DNA from: Pirellulales bacterium
GTDB taxonomy: Bacteria; Planctomycetota; Planctomycetia; Pirellulales; JAEUIK01
Direction: 5' to 3'
DNA: 64,000 nucleotides
Assembly (NCBI GenBank): GCA_019694435.1
Contig: JAIBBZ010000005.1
Coordinates: 124,001 to 188,000, forward strand
The notes under the pieces are model-generated. The model saw only the letters and a list, made by a program, of their open reading frames with translations. It was not told the DNA's origin and did not search any database. Each line of letters starts with the position of its first letter. The first letter of the stretch is position 1. Positions 54,893-64,000 of this stretch are shown in pieces. The position numbers and the translations under genes are program-made.

Positions 54893-57800
54893 TCAGGTAT
54901 CGGTCTCGGTTTCGCCGGGTTGCAAGCCGTTGACGATATCCTGGCCAAAGCTGTAGAAGAGCCAGTCGAGTTCGCTGCCGCCGGTGAGTCGATCGACGGC
55001 GCCGTCGTCGAACACCGTCTCGCCGGGCAGGAGCGTGTCGAACAACAGGGACGCGACGCGATCGGGATACGCGTCGCCCGAAGACCAGACGCCTTGCGTG
55101 CCGCCGACCAGCCCGTAGTAATCGTCGGGATAGCTGACGACGTCGGCCACGAGCAGGTCCTCGCCGGCGCCGCCGTCGAGGGAGTCGGCGCCGTAGTAGC
55201 CGATCAGCACGTCGAAGCCGTCTTCGCCGAACAGTCGGTCGCCCAGGTCGGTGCCCTGCGTACCGCCGATGAGCAGGTCATTGCCCTGGCCGCCGTAGAG
55301 CGAATCGCCGCGCGAACCGCCATAGAGGGCGTCGTCACCGTCGCCGCCGTAAAGCTCGACCACGCGCGAGCTGATGAACTCCGCATCGAGCACGTCGAGA
55401 CTGCCGTGGCCATAGAGCTTGACGCGGCCATTGACGCCGGGGATGACCGTCGTGCTGAAGCCGAGCACCGAGTTTTCGAACTGGGTGATCAGAGTCACCG
55501 AGGTCCCGCTGCCGAAGAGGAACACCGCGTCGAGTCCGGGCGTGCCGCCCCAGAGCAGGTCGTTCGTCGCGCCGTTGTTGCGGACCACATACTTGCTCAC
55601 GTTGACGCTGACCGGGGAAGAGACGAGCCCTAGACCACCGTCCTGGTCGGTGGCGCGGACAACGAAGTTCTTCGTGCCGATGGTCGGGTAGGCGTGGGTC
55701 ACGGTGGTACCGCTCGGGCCGGCGACGGTCTGATCGAACACGCCGTCGTTGTCCCAGTCGATGTCCCAGGCGAAACTCGCCGCCTGATCGACCGGCGACG
55801 GGTCCGTGGTCGTGAGGCTGTAGGTGACACTTTCGCCGCGGAATTGTGCCGCGACGGCCGCGGAAATTGCCGCGGCGGGCGCGACGTTGCCGATGGTCAA
55901 CGTCGTGGCCGCCGAGGTGGTCAGACCGCCGTCGCCATCGTCGATGCGCACACGGACATCGTGAATCGCAGTTGCGTTGCCATCGTCGATGCCCAGGGCC
56001 ACGAGCTGCGCCCAACTGAGCGTTGGGTTCGAGCCGGTTGCATCGCCAAAGACCAGATCGCCGTTGATGTCCCAACTGTAGGTCAGGGGGTCGTTGGCGC
56101 CGACCGGATCACTACCGGTGGCCGACAGCGACACGCCTGAGCCTTCGCTCGCAGCATACGCACCATTGGCCGACGCGGTGGGCGGCAGGTTGTCGATCGT
56201 GAGCGTCGCCGGCGCAGAAACGGTGACGCCGCCGTCGCCGTCGTCGACTTGTACGCGGACGTTGTAGATCGATGTGGCGTTCCCGTCGTCGATCCCGAGT
56301 GCCTGCAATTGGGCCCACGACAGCGTCGGCGTTGCCCCCACGGCGTCGCCGAACACCAGATCGCCATTGATGTCCCAGGAAAAGGTGAGCGGATCGAGGG
56401 GGCCGATCGGATCGGCACCGGTGGCCGAAAGCGTGACGCCGCTTCCCTCATCGGTCGCGTAGAGACCACCGGCGCTGGCCGTCGGCGCGAGGTTGTTGAT
56501 GGTCAGGGTCGTCGGGGCCGATGTGGTGACACCGCCGTCGCCGTCGTCGACCCGAACACGGACGCTGTATATCGAACCTGGTGTTCCGTCGGTGATGCCC
56601 AGAGAGTTGAGCTGTGCCCAACTGAGCGTGGGATTGGCTCCCACGGCGTCGCCGAATACCAGATCGCCGTTGACGTCCCAGGAAAAGGTGAGCGGGTCGA
56701 GGGGGCCGATCGGATCGGCACCGGTGGCCAAAAGCGTGACGCCGCTTCCCTCATCGGTCGCGTAGAGACCACCGGCGCTGGCCGTCGGCGCGAGGTTGTT
56801 GATGGTCAGGGTCATCGGGGCCGATGTGGTAACACCGCCGTCGCCGTCGTCGACCCGAACACGGACGCTGTATATCGAACCTGGTGTTCCGTCGGTGATG
56901 CCCAGAGCGTTGAGCTGTGCCCAACTGAGCGTGGGATTGGCTCCCACGGCGTCGCCGAATACCAGATCGCCGTTGATGTCCCAGGTGTAAGTGAGCGGGT
57001 CATTCGCGCCGGCTGGGTCGCTGGCGTTCGCCAACAGGGAGACACCGCTCCCCTCGTCGGTCGCATAGGGGCCGCCGGCACTGGCCGTCGGCGCCACATT
57101 GGTCGCGCTGATGCGGAAGGTCTGCCGCGCCGGCAACGGAGTGCTGCCGTTGTCCCAAGCCGTCACCGTGATTGGCACCGGCGCCAGTACCTGATCGGCG
57201 AAGGACCCTGTGATGACGCCGGTGGTCGGGTTGATCGAGAACCCCGCCGGCGCGCCCGGCTCGAGGCTGTAGGTCAGCGTCTGGCCGGCGTCGGGGTCAC
57301 TGGCGACGACCGGCAGCACCAGCGGAACACCCTCTTGCCACACCAGGTCGGCGATCGGGTCCATCGTCGGCTGCTGGTTCGTCGGCGGTCCCTTGTAGTA
57401 CACGCCCGACGAGACCGTGATCGGCAGCCCGCCGATGGGATTGGCGAGCGATACTTGGATGAAATAGGCCGTCCAGCCTTGGGCGGGCGTCGGCACATTG
57501 CCGCGATAGACGCCGCCTCCCTGGTCGGACAATTGATTCGAGGTGAAGATCGAACCCACGACGGCATAGCGGAAATCGCGATCGTTCGCGTTCGTCGCAC
57601 GCCACAGTTTGGCGTCGGTCACCGTGGCCGAGGTCGTCAGCTCGATCGAGCCGTTTGCCAGCTGGTGAAAGCTGTACTCGGGCGCAAAACCGTCTTCGAG
57701 GAACGTGGCCAGCAGATTGACCGCGTCCAATAAATAGGCCGGGTCGGAAATGCCGTGGCCCGAATTGGGCAGATAGCGAATCGCCTTGGGGCCGGGCAGG

Positions 57801-60343
57801 GCGTCGTAATAGAACTGCCAAGAGTCGGGCACGAAGAATTCGTCGCCGCTGGCATAGACCATGAACTTCTGCGCGGTCAGGCGGTCGCGATAGGTATACG
57901 GATCGACGATCGTCAGCAGTTCGTTGATCGCCTCGGTGCCGAAGTTGTCGACGTCGAGAATGCCTTCGTCGACATAGTCTTGCACGGCCGCCGAGAAGGT
58001 CCCGTCGTAATAGGCATAGTGGTGCACGAAGCTGGCTTGCATGTTGAGCAAGTCGGCCACGATCGGCGCGCCGGTCGAGACGCGCGGGTCGGTGGCCATG
58101 GTCAACCACGTCGTCCAACCGCGTTTGGAGCCGCCCGAGACGATAAACGACTCGATGTCCACGTTGCCGCCGAACGGCGACCCGACAAAATCGGAAATCG
58201 CATCCATGGCTCGCATCGCGGACCGGGTCATTGGCAGGTTCACGGGCCAGGTCTCATCGCCCGTTTCCAGGAACTTGCGCCAGGAATACGCGATGATCTC
58301 GTCTTCAGTGCGCGAGCTGCTCTCGCCGGCGAAGAGCAGCGGCTCGTTCGGGACAGTCAACAGGTCGACGAAGACCGCACCCGTCGAGGCGGCCAAGGGA
58401 CCGGCATACGAGTCGAGGTCGGTCGTCGCGGGAGGCGAGCTGCTGTTGCTGCCGCCGTCGATGAATACCAGGGCCTTGTTGTTGGTGATCTCGTCGGGCA
58501 CGTACGCCACGAGCCAGTGCGTCCAGGTGGGCTTGTTGACTTCGGCCGCCGTGCGCCAGGTGCCGGACGTGAGCTGGATGTTGTATTTCGTAAACCCGTC
58601 GCCATCGATGCGGTTACGAATCTCCCACTTGTAGTTCGATTCGATGGTGTTCACATACTGGTCGAGCACGCCGATGCCACCGCTGGCGAAGACCGTAATC
58701 GGCACGACCTTCTGGTCGACCGCGCTGCCGAGATCCTGTACTCGAACCGTCACCGAGTAGCGGCCCGGGGTGACACTGCCGTCGGGCGACCAGGTGAACT
58801 GGCCCGTAGTCGGGTTGATCGAGGCGCCGGCCGGAGCCCCGGGTGCGAGGCTGAACGTCAGCGAGTCGACGGGTAGATCCTGGTCCTTGGCCAGGGCCGA
58901 AAACGTCAGCGTCGAACCGATGTCGATCACCTGGTTGGCGATCTGTTTCAGCTCGGGCGCGTCGTTGGCCTGGGTATAGCGCCGCGCGAACACGCCCAGG
59001 CTGGTGCCGCCGCCGGTTTCTTGTCCGGGGCTTTGCCAGCCGATGAGCAGGTCGCCATTGTCGTCGATCGTCGCGGCGGGGTTGTTCTGGGCGCCGGTCG
59101 TGAAGCCGTTGACGATGAACTCGTTGCCCAGCGACGCGCCGGCCGCGTCGTAGGTCCGCGCGACGACCGTGTCGAGGTTGCCGTCCTGCGCCGCGCTTTG
59201 CCAGGCGACGACGAACCCGGCCGTGTCCGAGTTGGCGATCGAGGGGTTTGCCTGGCTGCCCGTGGTGAACTGGTTGACGACAAACTCGTTGCCCAGGGCA
59301 GCGCCCGCCGCGTCGTAACGCCGGGCGACAATCGTGTCGCTGTTGCCGTCCTGGCCGGCACTCTGCCAGGCGACGACGAACGAGCCGTCGCTGGCCGCGG
59401 AAACCGAGGGGTTGTTCTGGTTGCCGCTGGTGAACTGATTGATCTGGAACTCGCCGGCCAGGGCCGTGCCGGTGTTACCGTAGCGTCGCCCGATGACGGC
59501 GTCGCCGTTACCGTCCTGCGAGGCGCTTTGCCAGGCGACGATGAACTGTCCCGTCGCGTCGATGGCCACGCTCACGGCTTGCTGGTTGCCCGAAGTCGTG
59601 GTGTTGACGATCATGTCGGTCGTCACCGCAGTACCGGCCGCGGAATACAGCCGGGCGATGGCCGCATTGCCGCTACTGTCGCGGTTGGCGCTTTGGAAGC
59701 CGATGACGAAGGCGCCGTCGTCGTTCATGGCGATCGAGGGGGCCTGCTGCGCCCCGGTCGTCGACGAGTTGACCCGGAATTCGTTGGCGATCGCCGTGCC
59801 GTCGTAGTTGAAGCGCCGCGCGTAGACGCCGTCGCTTGCACCATCGGACGACTGCCACGCGACCACGAAGCTGCCGAGCGAATCCATGCCGACGGCCGGC
59901 GCCGACTGATTGCCGCTGGTCGTGTTCGCCACGCGAAACGGCGTGCCAATCGCCCCGCCATACCGATCGTATCGCTGGGCATACACGCCGTCGCCGCTGC
60001 CGTCTTCGCCGACGCTGACCCAGGCCATGACGACCTGGGCGCTATGTGGGTTGGAAGCGATCGCGATCGTGCGCTGATCGTTCGCCACGGTCGTGTTGAC
60101 GACAGATTCGCTGCCCAGCGGCGACGCACTCAGGAGGGAACGCGTTTCGAGTTGCTCGATGGCAGCCGGGCTGGACGGCAGGCGATAAGGACGGCGGCAA
60201 GCGGACCGCGGGGTAGGTTTTTTACGCAGACCAGGCGTATTGAGCACGTGGTGGGGGCTCCTAGGGCGTGCCGCATGCAGCGAGGCTCTCGATGAATCCC
60301 CTGGAGAGCCGCTAGAGCGAGCCACAATGTAGTTGCGGACCAT
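54893..60343 (-). CDS. giant multidomain surface protein with embedded PhoPQ-related hydrolase
   Basis: A 1816-aa protein. The N-terminus has an RRPYRLPSSPAAIEQLETRSLLSA motif (about 51-73), a planctomycete export-type signal. Residues 80-455 hold seven ~55-aa repeats with (I/V)V(A/G)WQS cores. A cadherin/putative-Ig-like domain follows (about 460-550). Residues ~560-890 match PhoPQ-regulated (PqaA) alpha/beta hydrolases, with Ser739 (SGGSKRG), Asp834 (ASGDEFF) and His863 (NSGHGIS) as a likely triad. Then a further Ig-like unit, four tandem 101-aa PKD-like repeats (1082-1485), one more PKD-type unit and C-terminal RTX-type Gly-Asp calcium-binding repeats (about 1662-1740). It is presumably surface-exposed or secreted. 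The triad is inferred from spacing. Confidence 0.75.
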   Translation of the reverse strand: MVRNYIVARSSGSPGDSSRASLHAARPRSPHHVLNTPGLRKKPTPRSACRRPYRLPSSPAAIEQLETRSLLSASPLGSESVVNTTVANDQRTIAIASNPHSAQVVMAWVSVGEDGSGDGVYAQRYDRYGGAIGTPFRVANTTSGNQSAPAVGMDSLGSFVVAWQSSDGASDGVYARRFNYDGTAIANEFRVNSSTTGAQQAPSIAMNDDGAFVIGFQSANRDSSGNAAIARLYSAAGTAVTTDMIVNTTTSGNQQAVSVAIDATGQFIVAWQSASQDGNGDAVIGRRYGNTGTALAGEFQINQFTSGNQNNPSVSAASDGSFVVAWQSAGQDGNSDTIVARRYDAAGAALGNEFVVNQFTTGSQANPSIANSDTAGFVVAWQSAAQDGNLDTVVARTYDAAGASLGNEFIVNGFTTGAQNNPAATIDDNGDLLIGWQSPGQETGGGTSLGVFARRYTQANDAPELKQIANQVIDIGSTLTFSALAKDQDLPVDSLTFSLAPGAPAGASINPTTGQFTWSPDGSVTPGRYSVTVRVQDLGSAVDQKVVPITVFASGGIGVLDQYVNTIESNYKWEIRNRIDGDGFTKYNIQLTSGTWRTAAEVNKPTWTHWLVAYVPDEITNNKALVFIDGGSNSSSPPATTDLDSYAGPLAASTGAVFVDLLTVPNEPLLFAGESSSRTEDEIIAYSWRKFLETGDETWPVNLPMTRSAMRAMDAISDFVGSPFGGNVDIESFIVSGGSKRGWTTWLTMATDPRVSTGAPIVADLLNMQASFVHHYAYYDGTFSAAVQDYVDEGILDVDNFGTEAINELLTIVDPYTYRDRLTAQKFMVYASGDEFFVPDSWQFYYDALPGPKAIRYLPNSGHGISDPAYLLDAVNLLATFLEDGFAPEYSFHQLANGSIELTTSATVTDAKLWRATNANDRDFRYAVVGSIFTSNQLSDQGGGVYRGNVPTPAQGWTAYFIQVSLANPIGGLPITVSSGVYYKGPPTNQQPTMDPIADLVWQEGVPLVLPVVASDPDAGQTLTYSLEPGAPAGFSINPTTGVITGSFADQVLAPVPITVTAWDNGSTPLPARQTFRISATNVAPTASAGGPYATDEGSGVSLLANASDPAGANDPLTYTWDINGDLVFGDAVGANPTLSWAQLNALGITDGTPGSIYSVRVRVDDGDGGVTTSAPMTLTINNLAPTASAGGLYATDEGSGVTLLATGADPIGPLDPLTFSWDVNGDLVFGDAVGANPTLSWAQLNSLGITDGTPGSIYSVRVRVDDGDGGVTTSAPTTLTINNLAPTASAGGLYATDEGSGVTLSATGADPIGPLDPLTFSWDINGDLVFGDAVGATPTLSWAQLQALGIDDGNATSIYNVRVQVDDGDGGVTVSAPATLTIDNLPPTASANGAYAASEGSGVSLSATGSDPVGANDPLTYSWDINGDLVFGDATGSNPTLSWAQLVALGIDDGNATAIHDVRVRIDDGDGGLTTSAATTLTIGNVAPAAAISAAVAAQFRGESVTYSLTTTDPSPVDQAASFAWDIDWDNDGVFDQTVAGPSGTTVTHAYPTIGTKNFVVRATDQDGGLGLVSSPVSVNVSKYVVRNNGATNDLLWGGTPGLDAVFLFGSGTSVTLITQFENSVLGFSTTVIPGVNGRVKLYGHGSLDVLDAEFISSRVVELYGGDGDDALYGGSRGDSLYGGQGNDLLIGGTQGTDLGDRLFGEDGFDVLIGYYGADSLDGGAGEDLLVADVVSYPDDYYGLVGGTQGVWSSGDAYPDRVASLLFDTLLPGETVFDDGAVDRLTGGSELDWLFYSFGQDIVNGLQPGETETDT
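55889..57100 (-). repeat. four tandem 303-bp repeats inside the giant gene
   Basis: Four copies of a 303-bp unit encode four 101-aa PKD-like domains (residues 1082-1485). Adjacent copies, particularly the second and third, are nearly identical at the DNA level over long stretches (for example the segment around GGTCGCGTAGAGACCACC). This implies recent duplication or gene conversion within the gene. Confidence 0.7.
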
Positions 60344-60471
60344 CTACTGAACAAATCTTAAGATCGTTCGCCGTATGGTCTGCCCACTGAACCCCGCGCG
60401 GCCGGAAAAGTTCCGCGCCGCTGCGCCCAGAACAGCGAGGCCTGAAACGGCTGCGCTCGTTGCTTGTTGGC

Positions 60472-62613
60472 TCAAGGCGCGCCGTCGGCAGACACCTGCA
60501 AGGGGGGCTTCTCGCCGTAGAGCCCCGCGATGGCCAGCGGCCACTGCCAGGCCCGCGCATCGGCCTTGTGCAGCGTGACCTGGCGCGGAAAAGCCAGGGA
60601 CACCGCCTGCGGCATGTCCAGCACGCGCTCGACACCGATTAGCGAGGGCCCTTCGCGATGGGTGCTGGGCAAGCTTGTCAGGTCGAAGCGCGTCACGCTG
60701 GGCTCGAAGAGACCGGCATACAAGGCAACGCCCGCCGCGATCCCTTCGCCGCGCAACTCGAGCTCGGGGGCCCGCAGTCCTGTTTCGCTCAGCGTCTGGA
60801 TCGCGCGGCGCACGTCCCACATCCGGCCTTCGTCGATGGTCGTGCCGAGCAGCACGTGTTGTCGGGGCAAGTGGGTGTTGAATCGTTCATCGTCGGACCA
60901 CGCGTTGGGGCCCCAGCCGCGCGGAGCGATGCAAGCCAGTGCCTCGCCCGGTGCGAGAGCAGTGCCATTCCCTGCGGCAGTAGAGGTCGCGGGCGCGCTT
61001 CCCGGGGAGAGTTCGGGAAAGCTGCCACCGAAGCGGCTGACGAATCGTTCCCAGGCAGGGTCCGCGGCGACTTCGAACACGATGCGATCGACCGGGCGTT
61101 CGTCCGCCGCCGTAACCACGTGCACCACAAATTTCAGATTGGCTTCGCTGGTGAACTCGATCGACTGCAGCCGCAGTCCGTGGCGTTGCACGTCGGCGAC
61201 CACGCGCGGCGCCGCAACCGCGACCGGCGCGGTCGAATCCGTCGACACGCTGCCCTCGGTTTGCATGCGCGATGCAAAACATTGGCGTGCCAGAGCCGCG
61301 ATCAAGGTCGCCTGCTGGCGCTCCCAATCGTCCATGGTCGTAGCGGGGGCCAGGTCGGCGATGCGGACGAACGATTCCTGGATGGTGGTGTTGCGCTCGT
61401 CAACCGGCAGCTGATCAAAGACCCTTAGCTCCTGCGGCGTGAACGGCTTTTCGCCGGGGGCCTCGATCGGTTCGTTCGTGTTCTTCAGCCAGCGGTTCAT
61501 CCAACGGAACGCCGCGAGTTGCAGTTCCTGCGTATCGGCGTGCGGTCCCTCGCTGATGAACAGGCCCAGCCGCTCGGCCGCGTGATAGCCGGCGTAGACG
61601 CGTCGCAAGCGCTCGTGGACCCTGAGCACACCGCTCAAGGGAAAGATCGTGTCCTTGTCGGTATTGGCCAGCAAGCACGGCCGCGGCGCCGCCAAGGCGG
61701 CAATCGTGCCGAAATCCCAGCCGTATTGGTTCAAGTGGTACATGCAGTCGCAATGGCCATAGGCGCAGTCGTCGACGACGTGGTTCTCCAGGTCGGTGAT
61801 TCCGGCGACCGGCACCAGGCAAGCGGGCCGATCGTCGAGCGCCGCCAGCCACCAGGTGTAGGCACCGCCGCCGCTGCGACCGGTGACGCCGATTCGCGTG
61901 CGATCAGCCTCGGGCCGGGTTTCGAGATAGTCCAAGGCGCGGATCGCGTTCCAGGCCTCGACGCCGGCCGGTGTGTAGCCGCGAGCGATCCACCACATCA
62001 TCCCCAGGCGATAAGTGCCATGATGTACACCTTCGATTTCTCCCAATTGCAGCGTGTCGATCGACAGGCAGCAGTAGCCGTGTCGAGCGAACCAGGTGCC
62101 ATGCTGTTGGTAGGAGACCTTGTTGCCGTAGGAGACGCCGTTGGCTGCGTTCCGCGCGTGGCCGTTGAGATAGAGGATCGTCGGCAGCGGTTGGTCGACC
62201 GTGGCTGGCCGGTAGAAGTTGGCGGTCACATACAAGCCGGGCAGCGATTGAAAATGCAGCCGCTGGACGACGATGCCGTCGCGTTCGACCTGGCCGACGA
62301 CCGTCGCGCGTAGGTCGCCTTTTTCCGGCAGCGGTGCCAGGCCCAGCATCTCGAACAACTGGCCACGCAGCTCGCCGCGGCGGCGTTGCCAGGTCGCCGG
62401 ATCGAACGTCGCGGCGGGCTCGGCCTTGTGCAGCTCTTGCACGCGCAGGCGGAGGTATTCACGGATCGCCGCGGTCGCTTGCCCGCGCGCGTCGGCCGGC
62501 GCCGGCTCTGCGTCGGCGGCGCGGCTGACCGGCGTTGTCATCGCGACCAGGAGCAGCGCGAAGAGTACCGTTCGAATCTCAGGGTGGCACAAGCGAAACG
62601 GCGCAGGCTGCAT
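60472..62613 (-). CDS. exported alpha/beta hydrolase (acetyl xylan esterase-like)
   Basis: A 713-aa protein with a signal peptide (about residues 1-33, ending SRAADA). The middle has TILYLNGHARNAANG, DTLQLGEIEGVHHG and GVTGRSGGGAYTWWLAAL, the nucleophile elbow G-x-S-x-G (Ser in GRSGG), plus LLANTDKDTIFPLSGV with a candidate acid. This matches large secreted esterases of the acetyl-xylan/PhaZ-like group in planctomycetes. The last ~300 residues are an additional domain of unknown fold. It is expected to remove acetyl or other acyl groups from polysaccharides outside the cytoplasm. GAGGA lies before the ATG. It follows the MFS gene by 20 bp, so co-transcription is likely. Confidence 0.78.
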   Translation of the reverse strand: MQPAPFRLCHPEIRTVLFALLLVAMTTPVSRAADAEPAPADARGQATAAIREYLRLRVQELHKAEPAATFDPATWQRRRGELRGQLFEMLGLAPLPEKGDLRATVVGQVERDGIVVQRLHFQSLPGLYVTANFYRPATVDQPLPTILYLNGHARNAANGVSYGNKVSYQQHGTWFARHGYCCLSIDTLQLGEIEGVHHGTYRLGMMWWIARGYTPAGVEAWNAIRALDYLETRPEADRTRIGVTGRSGGGAYTWWLAALDDRPACLVPVAGITDLENHVVDDCAYGHCDCMYHLNQYGWDFGTIAALAAPRPCLLANTDKDTIFPLSGVLRVHERLRRVYAGYHAAERLGLFISEGPHADTQELQLAAFRWMNRWLKNTNEPIEAPGEKPFTPQELRVFDQLPVDERNTTIQESFVRIADLAPATTMDDWERQQATLIAALARQCFASRMQTEGSVSTDSTAPVAVAAPRVVADVQRHGLRLQSIEFTSEANLKFVVHVVTAADERPVDRIVFEVAADPAWERFVSRFGGSFPELSPGSAPATSTAAGNGTALAPGEALACIAPRGWGPNAWSDDERFNTHLPRQHVLLGTTIDEGRMWDVRRAIQTLSETGLRAPELELRGEGIAAGVALYAGLFEPSVTRFDLTSLPSTHREGPSLIGVERVLDMPQAVSLAFPRQVTLHKADARAWQWPLAIAGLYGEKPPLQVSADGAP

Positions 62614-62633
62614 GCGTGGTCCTCGCGGTACGA

Positions 62634-63893
62634 CTAATCCCCGTGGCGCTGCGGGCGAATCAACAAGACCAGGATGACCGAGAGCAACGCCGTACTGGCG
62701 AAGACGGCGAAGATCACGTTCAGCGGTACGTGCCGGTCGAGCAGCATGCCGAATCCCCGATCGGCGAAGCCCCCGACGCTGATACCCACCAGGTTCATGA
62801 TGCCATAGCCTGTGGCCCGTAGCTCGGGCCGCACGATCTGGGACAGGATGGGCATGTTGTTGCAGTCGAAGAAACCCCAGCCGATGCCGAACAGTGCGAG
62901 GAACAAGATCGCCATCGAGAGCGACCCGGCGTTGCCCACGCCAAACAGCGAGGGGATCAACAAGCTCATGCCAAACGCACTGGTGTAGATGCGACCGCGC
63001 AGCGTGCGGCCCATCAATTGGTCGGCAATCCAGCCACCCAGGAATGCGCCGCCCAGTGCCGCCACGTTCATCGGCAGCGTGGCAAACACGCCGGAGGCCC
63101 CTTGTGTGATGTCGAAGCGTTCCTTGAGGATTGCGGGCATCCAATCGCGCACCACCCAACCGGCCAGCGACGGCAGGGTGAAGTACCCGACCAATAGTAA
63201 GTAGAAGCGGTTCGTCAACAATTCGCCAACGGCGAGGGCCAGCGTTGGTTTGACCGCCTGGGCGTCCGCCCGACGCTGCTCGCTGCGTGGGGCATTGCGC
63301 AGGAACAAGAACAAGGGAATCGCATATAGCACCCCGACGATGCCGGTGATGTCGAAGGCGAAGCGCCAGCCGAGCTGCGGCGAATCGGCGACGTAACCGC
63401 TGAAGCCGCCGACGATCACGCCGCAGTAGATGCCCATCTGGTGCACGCCCACGGCCCGGGACCGCGTATCGCCGGTGTGATGGTCGGCGATCAGCGCCAA
63501 AGCCGCCGGAAAGTAGAACGCCTCGCTGATGCCCATCAAGGTGCGCGTCCACAGCAGGCCGTGAAAGTCCGTCACGTGCCCCGTGGCCCAGGTCACGGCC
63601 GACCAGACGAACAGGCTGCTGACGATCACCAGCCGGCGGCTGAAACGGTCCGCGATATAGCCGCCGACCGGGCTGAGCACCGCATAGACCCATTTGAACT
63701 GGCCCAGCATGTGGCCCCAGTTGGTCTCGCTGCCGATCGAGGTGATTTCGCCCATCACCGAAAACTTCATCGCCGCCAACATCTGGCGGTCGAGATAGTT
63801 GAGCAGGGCGACGGGCCAGAGCAGGGCCACGGTCATCCAGGCGAGGCGCAGCAACTCCGGCGACAGCGTGGGGGTGCGTTCTTGATGCGTCAT
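62634..63893 (-). CDS. MFS transporter (ACS-like, anion:cation symporter group)
   Basis: A 419-aa membrane protein with 12 predicted hydrophobic segments. The MFS loop motif GGYIADRFSRRLVIVSS (about 76-92) follows TM2. Other signatures are WTRTLMGISEAFYFPAALALIADHHTGDTRSRAVGVHQMGIYCG and the second-half motif GGWIADQLMGRTLRGRIY. This is the layout of the anion:cation symporter branch (hexuronate/sugar-acid type). It probably imports a product liberated by the downstream esterase. The start MTHQER fits the family; an earlier in-frame start lies at 63989. The window ends shortly upstream, so further genes of this operon may be missing. Confidence 0.85.
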   Translation of the reverse strand: MTHQERTPTLSPELLRLAWMTVALLWPVALLNYLDRQMLAAMKFSVMGEITSIGSETNWGHMLGQFKWVYAVLSPVGGYIADRFSRRLVIVSSLFVWSAVTWATGHVTDFHGLLWTRTLMGISEAFYFPAALALIADHHTGDTRSRAVGVHQMGIYCGVIVGGFSGYVADSPQLGWRFAFDITGIVGVLYAIPLFLFLRNAPRSEQRRADAQAVKPTLALAVGELLTNRFYLLLVGYFTLPSLAGWVVRDWMPAILKERFDITQGASGVFATLPMNVAALGGAFLGGWIADQLMGRTLRGRIYTSAFGMSLLIPSLFGVGNAGSLSMAILFLALFGIGWGFFDCNNMPILSQIVRPELRATGYGIMNLVGISVGGFADRGFGMLLDRHVPLNVIFAVFASTALLSVILVLLIRPQRHGD

Positions 63894-64000
63894 GCAAACG
63901 TCGCGATGCGTGAGATATCGTTCGTGCGGCAGGAAGTCTCCGCGATGATAACCGACGGCGCTGCCGTGGGGCGACTTGAGGGCCGACAATTCGTCCCGGC

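Noticed and set aside
60472-63897. 1141-codon minus-strand frame covering the esterase and the MFS gene region
   Set aside because: The part before 62613 overlaps the MFS transporter in another frame; the true esterase starts at 62613.

Overview
This 64 kb window is GC-rich chromosomal DNA from a bacterium of the phylum Planctomycetota, most likely a Pirellulales-like lineage. The evidence is in the gene content. There is a DUF1549/DUF1553 protein with a CxxCH motif, two DUF1501 proteins with twin-arginine leaders, a WD40 protein lying between them, and a DUF1559 prepilin-like protein. There are also two secreted sulfatases with a formylglycine-generating enzyme, a BlaI/M56 pair, and a giant surface protein whose N-terminus carries an LExRxLLSA-type motif. 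An OprO/P-like porin argues for an outer membrane. I found no rRNA, tRNA, CRISPR array, integrase or insertion sequence. Coding density is high, genes occur in short runs on both strands, and long antisense reading frames are common because of the GC content.

Layout. 0-0.3 kb: end of a nitroreductase. 0.3-0.8 kb: a DUF1801 protein. 0.9-5.8 kb (minus): acyl-CoA dehydrogenase, acyl-CoA ligase, thiolase and an SDR hydroxyacyl-CoA dehydrogenase, a fatty-acyl or branched-chain acyl-CoA degradation set without a local enoyl-CoA hydratase. 5.9-10.1 kb: a small secreted protein, FolC, a 67-aa protein, the DUF1559 protein with a striking 18-bp hairpin behind it, and ribosomal protein S18. 10.6-15 kb (plus): ABC ATPase, permease and a membrane-anchored helical protein in a coupled operon. 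15.2-21 kb (plus): the DUF1549, DUF1501, WD40, DUF1501 group. 21-30 kb: branched-chain amino-acid genes split as ilvB (minus) and ilvN-ilvC (plus), with uvrA and a membrane/TPR protein between them. 30-31.8 kb: small genes and a radical SAM protein. 32-42.4 kb: a sulfatase locus made of a CSPTR sulfatase, two other secreted proteins, an FGE with both catalytic cysteines, a bestrophin-like membrane protein, a CTAGR sulfatase and a porin. 42.6-46 kb (minus): a Gfo/Idh/MocA oxidoreductase, a terpene-cyclase-fold CxxCH protein with an apparent N-terminal frameshift, and an unknown secreted protein. 46-49.8 kb (minus): an unknown secreted protein, then BlaI plus an M56 peptidase fused to polysaccharide-export-like domains. 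50-54.9 kb (plus): an Nramp-like transporter without the metal-binding motifs, then an NtrB/NtrC-like sensor and regulator. 54.9-60.3 kb (minus): an 1816-aa multidomain protein with an embedded PhoPQ-related (PqaA-like) hydrolase. 60.5-64 kb (minus): a secreted alpha/beta hydrolase and an MFS transporter.

How it fits together. Several loci suit a heterotrophic planctomycete that degrades complex, often sulfated, polymers. The sulfatases with their activating enzyme and porin, the esterase with its transporter, the sugar-type oxidoreductase group and the giant cell-surface hydrolase all point that way. The most unusual elements are the M56/export-domain fusion, the hydrolase embedded among repeat domains, the Nramp relative without its metal-site motifs, and the frameshifted CxxCH cyclase-fold gene. 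Functions are inferred from recognised motifs only; no database search was possible.
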